Shown in pieces: positions 8,270 to 15,000 of a stretch of DNA of 15,000 nucleotides (positions are counted from its first letter, which is position 1; each line of letters begins with the position of its first letter). The notes under the pieces are model-generated. The model was not told the DNA's origin. It saw only the letters and a program-made list of their open reading frames with translations, and did not search any database. Position numbers and translations under genes: made by a program. Location of the stretch: NCBI GenBank assembly GCA_905221605.1, contig CAJNDS010000006.1, forward strand, positions 1 to 15,000, read 5' to 3'. This stretch comes from Symbiodinium natans (lineage: Eukaryota > Sar > Dinophyceae > Suessiales > Symbiodiniaceae).

Positions 8270-8302
8270 GTTATTGGGACCCAAACCCTATACAATTTCT
8301 AT
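8270..8302. repeat. Telomere-border sequence (gggaccYaaaccctatacaa type)
   Basis: The stretch gttattgggacccaaaccct, then atacaatttctat, leads straight into CCCTAAA. The same sequence borders the telomere repeats at 1565-1592 and, inverted, at 1697-1722, and occurs inside each 312-bp unit. It defines a second kind of telomere border, distinct from the L hairpin. Confidence 0.85.
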
Positions 8303-8392
8303 AAACCCTAAACCCTAAACCCTAAACCCTAAACCCTAAACCCTAAACCCTAAACCCTAAACCCTAAACCCTAAACCCTAAACCCTAAACCC
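8303..8392. repeat. Interstitial telomere array T2, CCCTAAA x about 13
   Basis: Perfect CCCTAAA repeats in the same orientation as T1, T3 and T4. The left edge is the border sequence ending in ttctat; the right edge merges into the R hairpin, whose first two C bases extend the last repeat. Confidence 0.98.
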
Positions 8393-8416
8393 GCGATCCC
8401 TGTCTAGGGATCGCGG
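8391..8416. other. R hairpin, type I, cassette B (11-bp stem, 4-base loop)
   Basis: Arms ccgcgatccct (8391-8401) and agggatcgcgg (8406-8416) with loop gtct. It sits exactly at the telomere edge. The same hairpin recurs at 13776-13801, and one of equal stem length but different arms at 10666-10692. Confidence 0.95.
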
Positions 8417-8577
8417 AAAGGTTGTGGAGTGTACACGACACAACAAAGACAACTTACTTTACAGGACACTAAACGTTAAAGTCGGCTTGCACTTGCGGAC
8501 CTTGCCCTGACACAAAGAGAACCCCAAACCCTGGCTGACAGTCCCTAACCCAAAACTCAACGTTTGGGTTTGGGGGG
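8417..8577. repeat. Cassette leader, type I, cassette B
   Basis: These 161 bp lie between the R hairpin and the minisatellite. They are about 90% or more identical to 13802-13961 and share a 5' core with the type II leader at 10693-10856. The core, gttgtggagtg then acacgacacaac followed by aaagacaacttact, is the most conserved part. Its first 24 bases (8421-8444) form a near-palindrome: gttgtg/cacaac outside, gtgt/acac inside, with symmetrical ga/ga mismatches between. A 3' part with accccaaaccct is also shared. There is no ORF of note. Confidence 0.85.
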
Positions 8578-10354
8578 TCCAAACCTGGAAACCTGCACGT
8601 TTTGGGGGGTCCAAACCTGGAAACCTGCACGTTTCAGGGGGTCCTAACCTGGAAATCTGCACGTTTTGGGTGTCCAAACCTGGAAACCTGCACGTTTTGG
8701 GGGGTCTAAACCTGGAAACCTGCACGTTTTGGGGGTCCAAACCTGGAAACCTGCACGTTTTGGCGGGTCCAAACCTGGAAGCCTGCACGTTTTGGGGTGT
8801 CCAAACCTGGAAACCTGCACGTTTTGGGGAACTTGCACGTTTTGGGGGTCCAAACCTGGAAACCTGCACGTTTTGGGGGGTCCAAACCTGGAAACCTGCA
8901 CGTTTTGGGGGGTGCAAACCTGGAAACCTGCACGTTTTGGGGGGGTCCAAACCTGGAAACCTGCACGTTTTGGGGGGTCCAAACCTGGAAACCTACATGT
9001 TTTGGGGGGTCCAACTCTGGAAACCTGCACGTTTTGGGGGGTCTAAACCTGGAAACCTGCACGTTTTGGGGCCCAAACCTGGAAACCTGCACGTTTTGAG
9101 TGTCCAAACCTGGAAACCTGCACGTTTTGGTGGTCCAAACCTGGAAACCTGCACGTTTTGGGGGTCCAAACCTGGAAACCTGCACGTTTTGGGGGGTCCA
9201 AACCTGGAAAGCTGCACGTTTTGGGGGGTCCAAACCTGGAAACCTGCACGTTTTGGGGGTCCAGGAAACCTGCACGTTTTGGGGGTCCAAACCTGGAAAC
9301 CTGCACGTATTGGGGGTCCAAAAACCGGGAAAACTGCACGGTTTGGGGGCCAAACCTGGAAACCTGCAACTTATTTGGGGGGTCCAAACTGGAAACCTGC
9401 ACGTTGTGGTGGGTCCAAACCTGGAAACCTGCAACATTTTGGGGGTCCACACCTGGAAACCCTGCACGTTCTTTGGAACCTGGAAACCTGCACGTTTTGA
9501 GGGGTCCAAACCTGGAAACCTGCACGTTTTGGGGGGTCCAAACCTGGAAACCTGCACGTTTGGGGGTCCAAACCTGGAAACCTGCACGTTTTGGGGGGTC
9601 CAAACCTGGAAACCTGCACGTTTTGGGGGGTCCAAACCTGGAAACCTGCACGTTTTGGGGGTCCAAACCTGGAAACCTGCACGTTTTGGGGGTCCAAACC
9701 TGGAAACCTGCACGTTTTGGGGGTCCAAACCTGGAAACCTGCACGTTTTGGGGGTCCAAACCTGGAAACCTGCACGTTTTTGGTGTCCAAACCTGGAAAC
9801 CTGCACGTTTTGGGGGTCCAAACCTGGAAACCTGCACGTTTTGGGGGTCCAAACCTGGAAACCTGCACGTTTTGGGGGCCCAAGCCTGGAAACCTGCACG
9901 TTTTGGGGGTCCAAACCTGGAAACCTGCACGTTTTGGGGGTCCAAACCTGGAAACCTGCACGTTTTTGGGGTCCAAACCTGGAAACCTGCACGTTTTTGG
10001 GGTCCAAACCTGGAAACCTGCACGTTTTGGGGGTCCAAACCTGGAAACCTGTACGTTTTGGGGGTCCAAACCTGGAAACCTGCACGTTTTGGGGGTCCAA
10101 ACCTGGAAACCTGCACGTTTTGGGGGTCCAAACCTGGAAACCTGCACGTTTTGGGGGTCCAAACCTGGAAACCTGCACGTTTTGGGGGGTCCAAACCTGG
10201 AAAGCTGCACGTTTTGGGGGGTCCAAACCTGGAAACCTGGGGGTCCAAACCTGGAAACCTGCACGTTTTGGGGGTCCAAACCTGGAAACCTGCACGTTTT
10301 GGGGGTCCAAACCTGGAAACCTGCACGTTTGGGGAGTCCAAACCTTGACGTTTG
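8578..10354. repeat. 31-bp minisatellite, type I, array B (about 57 copies)
   Basis: Same unit as array A, with G-run lengths giving 30-33 bp copies. The section 9310-9480 is strongly disturbed, with many indels and substitutions (aaaaaccgggaaaactgc, caacttatttgg, cgttgtggtggg), while copies on both sides are clean. The last unit is truncated to tccaaaccttgacgtttgg, as in array A. ORFs of several hundred codons on both strands come from the stop-poor unit. Confidence 0.97.
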
Positions 10355-10476
10355 GCGAGCCCCCGCCTTGAAAGGTGATTTAAGGTCTGGGTGGTTTTTG
10401 GGGTGGGATCGACAGCAGGCCGCGCGTATGTTGGTGCCTTTTTTCTTTTCGGCACCAACATACAACTCAAGCGACA
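10355..10476. repeat. Cassette 3' boundary segment, type I, copy B
   Basis: It matches 7301-7422 over all 122 bp with two substitutions (ccccggcc to cccccgcc; agccgg to agcagg), both outside the hairpin. It ends caagcgaca directly at CCCTAAA. Confidence 0.85.
10426..10463. other. L hairpin, type I, copy B (13-bp stem)
   Basis: Identical in sequence to 7372-7409: arms 10426-10438 and 10451-10463, T-rich loop 10439-10450, 13 bases from the telomere array. Confidence 0.9.
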
Positions 10477-10667
10477 CCCTAAACCCTAAACCCTAAACCC
10501 TAAACCCTAAACCCTAAACCCTAAACCCTAAACCCTAAACCCTAAACCCTAAACCCTAAACCCTAAACCCTTAACCCTAAACCCTAAACCCTAAACCCTA
10601 AACCCTAAACCCTAAACCCTAAACCCTAAACCCTAAACCCTAAACCCTAAACCCTAAACCCTAAACC
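10477..10667. repeat. Interstitial telomere array T3, CCCTAAA x about 27
   Basis: Near-perfect repeats, with one cccttaa variant near 10567. The array is bounded by an L boundary on the left and an R hairpin on the right, so it is the clean junction between a type I and a type II cassette. Confidence 0.98.
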
Positions 10668-10692
10668 GGCACTGCTGTACTAGCAGTGCCGG
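10666..10692. other. R hairpin, type II, cassette D (11-bp stem, 5-base loop)
   Basis: Arms ccggcactgct (10666-10676) and agcagtgccgg (10682-10692) with loop gtact. Stem length, position and loop (gt-ct) match the type I hairpin, while most stem positions differ with both partners changed. The following gttgtggagtg core is shared with type I. Confidence 0.95.
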
Positions 10693-10856
10693 AATGTTGT
10701 GGAGTGCACACGACACAACAAAGACAACTTACTTCGAATGTCAACTTAACGTCCTCGTCAACTTTCTCTTAGATGGAGCTAGGCTCTGACACTAACTAAC
10801 CCCAAACCCTGCTGACCAGCCCTGGGCCCAAACGTTGACGTTCAACGTTTGGGGGG
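10693..10856. repeat. Cassette leader, type II
   Basis: At 164 bp it is nearly the same length as the type I leaders (160-161). The first 37 bases or so are almost identical to type I (gttgtggagtg, acacgacacaac, aaagacaacttact). The middle is diverged and accccaaaccctg returns near the end. The near-palindrome lies at 10696-10719, with one central change (tgtaca to tgcaca). Confidence 0.8.
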
Positions 10857-11818
10857 TCCAAACCTGGAAACCTGCACGTTTGGGGGCCCAAACCTGGAAA
10901 CCTCAACGTTTTGGACCTTGAAACCTCAACGTTTGGGGGGTCCAAACCTTGAAACCTCAACGTTTGGGGGGTCCAAACCTTGAAACCTCAACGTTTGGGG
11001 GGTCCAAACCTTGAAACCTCAACGTTTGGGGGGTCCAAACCTTGAAACCTCAACGTTTGGGGGGTCCAAACCTTGAAACCTCAACGTTTGGGGGGTCCAA
11101 ACCTTGAAACCTCAACGTTTGGGGGGTCCAAACCTTGAAACCTCAACGTTTGGGGGGTCCAAACCTTGAAACCTCAACGTTTGGGGGGTCCAAACCTTGA
11201 AACCTCAACGTTTGGGGGGTCCAAAAACCTTGAAACCTCAACGTTTGGGGGGTCCAAACCTTGAAACCTCAACGTTTGGGGGGTCCAAACCTTGAAACCT
11301 CAACGTTTGGGGGGTCCAAACCCTGAAACCTCAACGTTTGGGGGGTCCAAACCTTGAAACCTCAACGTTTGGGGGGTCCAAACCTTGAAACCTCAACGTT
11401 TGGGGGGTCCAAACCTTGAAACCTCAACGTTTGGGGGGTCCAAACCTTGAAACCTCAACGTTTGGGGGGTCCAAACCTTGAAACCTCAACGTTTGGGGGG
11501 TCCAAACCTTGAAACCTCAACGTTTGGGGGGTCCAAACCTTGAAACCTCAACGTTTGGGGGGTCCAAACCTTGAAACCTCAACGTTTGGGGGGTCCAAAC
11601 CTTGAAACCTCAACGTTTGGGGGGTCCAAACCTTGAAACCTCAACGTTTGGGGGGTCCAAACCTTGAAACCTCAACGTTTGGGGGGTCCAAACCTTGAAA
11701 CCTCAACGTTTGGGGGGTCCAAACCTTGAAACCTCAACGTTTGGGGGGTCCAAACCTTGAAACCTCAACGTTTGGGGGGTCCAAACCTTGAAACCTCAAC
11801 GTTTGGGGGGTCCAAACC
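10857..11818. repeat. 31-bp minisatellite, type II, array D1 (about 30 copies)
   Basis: The unit begins tccaaaccttgaaacctc and ends aacgtttgg plus Gs; each copy has a possible ccaaac/gtttgg stem and an aacgtt palindrome. From about 10935 copies are almost perfectly uniform, with rare marks (ccaaaaacctt at 11221, accctg at 11320). The first unit is type I-like (cctggaaacctgcacg) and the second is a hybrid (cctggaaacctcaacg), followed by a truncated copy. Confidence 0.97.
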
Positions 11819-12004
11819 TCCTCCAAAAACACCCCAAATGAGGGGGACCCCAGGATCGGCCCGGGCCCCAGTTAAAAATGCGATTTTTTAGTACTGAAAT
11901 CGAGGCTTCTGGGTGGTCTCTCGTTTTCTGGATTTTTGACCAAAACCGAGCCTGCACCGGTTTCAGGATTTCTAGTCCCACCCCTCTATGGGGGCCGAAA
12001 CGGG
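11819..12004. repeat. 180-bp block, copy 1
   Basis: Non-minisatellite DNA embedded in the array, containing a tttttt-agtact-gaaatcg stretch and ctatgggggccg. It matches 13124-13303 at a constant offset of 1305 bp with about eight or nine substitutions and no indels. A short ORF crosses it but is not shared as a longer frame. No function is recognised. Confidence 0.9.
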
Positions 12005-13070
12005 TCCAAACCTTGAAACCTCAACGTTTGGGGGCTCCAAACCTTGAAACCTCAACGTTTGGGGGGTCCAAACCTTGAAACCTCAACGTTTGGGGGGTCC
12101 AAAAACCTTGAAACCTCAACGTTTGGGGGGTCCAAACCTTGAAACCTCAACGTTTGGGGGGTCCAAACCTTGAAACCTCAACGTTTGGGGGGTCCAAACC
12201 CTGAAACCTCAACGTTTGGGGTCCAAACCCTGAACCTCAAGTTTGGGGGGCCAAACCTTGAAACCTCACGTTTGGGGGGGGTCCAAACCGTGAAACCTTC
12301 AACGTTTGGGGGTCCAAACCTTGAAACCTCAACGTGTGGGGGGTCAACACCTTGAAAAACCTCAACGTTTGGGGGGTCCAAACATTGAAACCTCAACGTT
12401 GGGGCGTGGTCCAAACCTGGAAACCTCAACGTTTGGGGGGTTCCCAAACCGAACCCCTTCAACGTTGGGGGGGTCCAAACCTTTGAAACCTTCAAGGTTT
12501 GGGGGCGGGCCAAAACCTTGAAACCTCAGATGTTGGGGGGTCCAAAACCTTGTGAAACGTCAAACATTTGGGGGGTCCAAACCTTGAAACCTCAACGTTT
12601 GGGGGGGGTCCAAACCCTGAAGCCTCAACGTTTGGGGGGTCCGAACCTTGAAACCTCAACGTTTGGGGGTCCAAACCTTGAAACCTCAACGTTTGGGGGG
12701 TCCTAACCTTGAAACCTCAACGTTTGGGGGTCCAAACCTTGAAACCTCAACGTTTGGGGGCTCCAAACCTTGAAACCTCAACGTTTGGGGGGTCCAAACC
12801 TTGAAACCTCAACGTTTGGGGGGTCCAAACCTTGAAACCTCAACGTTTGGGGGGTCCAAACCTTGAAACCTCAACGTTTGGGGGGTCCAAACCTTGAAAC
12901 CTCAACGTTTGGGGGGTCCAAACCTTGAAACCTCAACGTTTGGGGGGACCAAACCTTGAAACCTCAACGTTTGGGGGGTCCAAACCTTGAAACCTCAACG
13001 TTTGGGGGGTCCAAACCTTGAAACCTCAACGTTTGGGGGGTCCAAACCTTGAAACCTCAACTTTGCGGGG
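12005..13070. repeat. 31-bp minisatellite, type II, array D2 (about 34 copies)
   Basis: Same unit as D1. The marker units of D1 recur here at a constant 878-bp offset (ccaaaaacctt at 12099, accctg at 12198), so part of D2 is a copy of D1. The section 12220-12570 is heavily disturbed by indels; copies from about 12700 onward are clean again. Confidence 0.95.
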
Positions 13071-13123
13071 TCCAAGACCCCCCCTTGCCTCAAACTCCGA
13101 CCCCCCCTTGAGAGGGAAAGTTT
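13071..13123. other. C-rich link between array D2 and 180-bp block copy 2
   Basis: It contains two runs of seven C bases (gacccccccttg and gacccccccttgag). It has no counterpart before copy 1 of the block. Confidence 0.5.
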
Positions 13124-13303
13124 GCCTCCAAAAGCACCCCAAATGAGGGGGACCCCAGGATCGGCCCGGGTCCCAGTTAAAAATGCGATTTTTTAGTACT
13201 GAAATCGACGCTTCTGGGCGGTCTCTCGTTTTCTGGATTTTTGACCAAAACCGAGCCTTCACCGGTTTCAGGATTTCAAGTCCCGCCCTTCTATGGGGGC
13301 CGA
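13124..13303. repeat. 180-bp block, copy 2
   Basis: About 95% identical to 11821-12000, same length and same orientation. Here it is followed by the type II 3' boundary, while copy 1 is followed by more minisatellite. This fits a tandem duplication of block plus array. Confidence 0.9.
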
Positions 13304-13509
13304 TGAAATGAGAGGTCCGAGTTCGAGCTCAAAGTTTCGAGGTCAAAGTTTCGAGGTCTGTAGGGTTAAGAGAAAAATTGAAAAGAAAAAAAAAGAGGTC
13401 AAACCCTAAAAGCTTTAGGTCTGGGTGGTTGCATGGGGTGGGCGTCGACGCGTGCCGCGGGTGTGTGTTTTAAGCCTCCCTGCGCAAACACACACCTTCA
13501 AGTCCGACA
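13304..13509. repeat. Cassette 3' boundary segment, type II
   Basis: It starts with short direct repeats (tcaaagtttcgagg twice, 13329-13357), then a purine-rich tract (13369-13397), then ggtctgggtggt, ggggtgggcgtcgac and the L hairpin, ending tccgacaccctaaa. The last 80 bp or so align with the type I boundary; the upstream part does not. Confidence 0.75.
13460..13496. other. L hairpin, type II (11-bp stem)
   Basis: Arms ggtgtgtgttt (13460-13470) and aaacacacacc (13486-13496) pair perfectly around a 15-base loop. The flanks match the type I boundary on both sides, but arms and loop are different, so both arms have changed together. It lies 13 bases before the telomere array, as in type I. Confidence 0.9.
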
Positions 13510-13777
13510 CCCTAAACCCTAAACCCTAAACCCTAAACCCTAAACCCTAAACCCTAAACCCTAAACCCTAAACCCTAAACCCTAAACCCTAAACCCTAAA
13601 CCCTAAACCCTAAACCCTAAACCCTAAACCCTAAACCCTAAACCCTAACCATAAACCCTAAACCCTAAACCCTAAACCCTAAACCCTAAACCCTAAACCC
13701 TAAACCCTAAACCCTAAACCCTAAACCCTAAACCCTAACCCCTAAACCCTAAACCCTAAACCCTAAACCCTAAACCC
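13510..13777. repeat. Interstitial telomere array T4, CCCTAAA x about 38
   Basis: The longest array in the window, in the same orientation as T1-T3. Variants include ccctaaccataaaccc (about 13644-13660) and ccctaacccctaaa (about 13733-13746). It is bounded by the type II L boundary and the type I R hairpin. Confidence 0.98.
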
Positions 13778-13801
13778 GCGATCCCTGTCTAGGGATCGCG
13801 G
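13776..13801. other. R hairpin, type I, cassette C
   Basis: Arms 13776-13786 and 13791-13801 with loop gtct; identical to 8391-8416. It marks the start of another type I cassette that runs off the window. Confidence 0.95.
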
Positions 13802-13961
13802 AAAGGTTGTGGAGTGTACACGACACAACAAAGACAACTTACTTTACAGGACACGAAACGTTAAGGTTGCTTGCACTTGCGGACCTAGCCCTGACACAGA
13901 GAGAACCCCAAACCCTGTCTGAGGAGCCCTAACCCAAAACTCAACGTTTGGGTTTGGGGGG
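13802..13961. repeat. Cassette leader, type I, cassette C
   Basis: At 160 bp it is highly similar to 8417-8577 with scattered substitutions (for example gacctagccctg for gaccttgccctg, ctgtctgaggag for ctggctgacag). The near-palindrome lies at 13806-13829. Confidence 0.85.
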
Positions 13962-15000
13962 TCCAAACCTGGAAACCTGCACGTTTTGGGGGTCCAAACC
14001 TGGAAACCTGCACGTTTTGGGGGTCCAAACCTGGAAACCTGCACGTTTTGGGAAACCTGCACGTTTTGGGGGTTCCAAACCTGGAAACCTGCACGTTTTG
14101 GGGGGTCCAAACCTGGAAACCTGCACGTTTTGTGGGTCCAAACCTGGAAACCTGCACGTTTTGGGGGTCCAAACCTGGAAACCTGCACGTTTTGGGGGTC
14201 CAAACCTGGAAACCTGCACGTTTTGGGGGGTCCAAACCTGGAAACCTGCCCGTTTTGGGGGTCCAAACCTGGAAACCTGCACGTTTTGGGGGGTCCAAAC
14301 CTGGAAACCTGCACGTTTTGAGGGGGTCCAAACCTGAAAACCTGCACGTTTTGGGGGTCCAAACCTGGAAACCTGCACGTTTTGGGGGTCCAAACCTGGA
14401 AACCTGCACGTTTTGGGGGTCCAAACCTGGAAACCTGCACGTTTTTGGTGTCCAAACCTGGAAACTTGCACGTTTTGGGGGTCCAAACCTGGAAACCTGC
14501 ACGTTTTGGGGGTCCAAACCTGGAAACCTGCACGTTTTGGGGGTCCAAACCTGGAAACCTGCACGTTTTGGGAAACCTGCACGTTTTGGGGGTTCCAAAC
14601 CTGGAAACCTGCACGTTTTGGGGGGTCCAAACCTGGAAACCTGCACGTTTTGTGGGTCCAAACCTGGAAACCTGCACGTTTTGGGTGTCCAAACCTGGAA
14701 ACCTGCACGTTTTGGGGGTCCAAAGCTGGAAACCTGCACGTTTTGGGGGTCCAAACTGGAAACCTGCACGTTTTGGGGGTCCAAACCTGGAAACCTGCAC
14801 GTTTTGGGGGTCCAAACCTGGAAACCTGCACGTTTGGGGGTCCAAACCTGGAAACCTCCACGTTTTGGGGGTCCAAACCTGGAAACCTGCACGTTTTTGG
14901 GGGTCCAAACCTGGAAACCTGCACGTTTTGGGGGTCCAAACCTGGAAACCTGCACGTTTTGGGGGTCCAAACCTGGAAACCTGCACGTTTTGGGGGTCCA
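13962..15000. repeat. 31-bp minisatellite, type I, array C (about 34 copies, continues past the window)
   Basis: Same unit as arrays A and B. A run with distinctive marks (gggaaacc truncated copy, ggttccaaacc, ttttgtgggtcc) at 14050-14140 recurs at 14570-14660, a 520-bp higher-order period. Confidence 0.97.

Larger units (their letters stand above)
8391..10476 (+). mobile_element. Telomere-bounded cassette, type I (complete copy, cassette B)
   Basis: The order is R hairpin, leader, minisatellite, 3' boundary with L hairpin, with CCCTAAA arrays touching both ends. Both ends recur in other cassettes, which shows a unit with fixed limits rather than random interstitial telomere tracts. The strand given assumes the element reads from R hairpin to L hairpin. 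No protein is encoded, so any movement would need outside machinery. It may be a mobile element, a subtelomere unit copied by recombination, or a joined chromosome-end fragment. The unit is well supported; mobility is inferred. Confidence 0.4.
10666..13509 (+). mobile_element. Telomere-bounded cassette, type II (complete copy, cassette D)
   Basis: Same architecture as the type I cassette, with its own R hairpin, leader, minisatellite and L hairpin, plus two copies of a 180-bp block. CCCTAAA arrays abut both ends. It encodes no protein. Its presence between two type I cassettes, with a full set of type-specific parts, supports inheritance or movement as a unit. The strand assumes R-to-L reading; mobility is inferred. 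Confidence 0.4.

Noticed and set aside
8391-8470. Hammerhead ribozyme at the cassette end, as in Penelope-like elements
   Set aside because: I found no CUGANGA core paired with a GAAA in the right arrangement. The gaaa after the type I hairpin is not kept in type II.
9043-10470. Very long open frames through the 31-bp minisatellites on both strands (up to about 530 codons)
   Set aside because: The unit lacks stop codons in most frames and its 31-bp period cycles through all frames, so long frames are expected on both strands. Several begin only at TTG or inside the L hairpin. Repeated PKRAGFQVWTPK-like peptides show no independent coding signal.
13315-13360. tRNA-like B box (agttcgagctc) suggesting a SINE
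   Set aside because: It matches the B-box consensus only partly, no A box lies upstream, and no tRNA fold could be drawn.
8391-13801. Integron-type gene cassettes or Helitron ends
   Set aside because: The hairpins recall both, but there are no ORFs, no integrase or Rep/helicase, no CTRR end beyond the hairpin, and the context is eukaryotic telomere DNA.
4274-15000. CRISPR array
   Set aside because: The regular 31- and 40-bp repeats are contiguous with no unique spacers, and no cas genes are present.

Overview
The window looks like repeat-dominated nuclear DNA of a eukaryote whose telomere repeat is TTTAGGG/CCCTAAA. That repeat occurs in plants, many algae, dinoflagellates and some other alveolates and stramenopiles. 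A repeat-rich algal or dinoflagellate genome is my favoured guess, but it rests on general character only: telomere type, many interstitial telomere tracts, a lone GC-balanced intronless-looking ORF, no recognisable bacterial gene. No rRNA, tRNA, CRISPR or transposase gene is visible.

Layout. 1-1590: five head-to-tail copies of a 310-312 bp unit. 1571-1716: a telomere-repeat palindrome, (CCCTAAA)n followed by (TTTAGGG)n, with matching unique flanks. 1738-2106: a cluster of long hairpins sharing one arm sequence. 2107-2864: decayed AATTTGG-rich DNA. 2865-4073 (minus): the only credible protein gene, about 402 codons, unrecognised, with a weak PH-domain-like segment. 4274-6286: about 50 copies of a 40-bp minisatellite, which abuts directly a 31-bp minisatellite (6287-7300).

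From 6287 to the end the window is a train of telomere-bounded cassettes. The repeating order is: CCCTAAA array; an 11-bp-stem hairpin at the array's inner edge ('R hairpin'); a leader of about 160 bp; a 31-bp-unit minisatellite; a 3' boundary segment with a second hairpin ('L hairpin'); the next CCCTAAA array. Two families alternate. Type I (cassettes ending at 7422 and 10476, and the one starting at 13776) has the unit ending cacgttttgg. Type II (10666-13509) has the unit ending caacgtttgg and includes a duplicated 180-bp block. All four arrays from 7423 onward point the same way. Between two of them lies a different insert (7645-8302): unique DNA with a hairpin, a 21-bp repeat, a CCAGCC tract and a 14-bp repeat.

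The strongest signal is that the hairpins beside the telomere arrays keep their position and pairing while both arms of the stem change together between cassette types. This argues that the structure, not the sequence, is maintained. The cassettes behave as heritable units that end at telomere repeats. They encode no evident protein, so if they are mobile they would depend on machinery supplied elsewhere.
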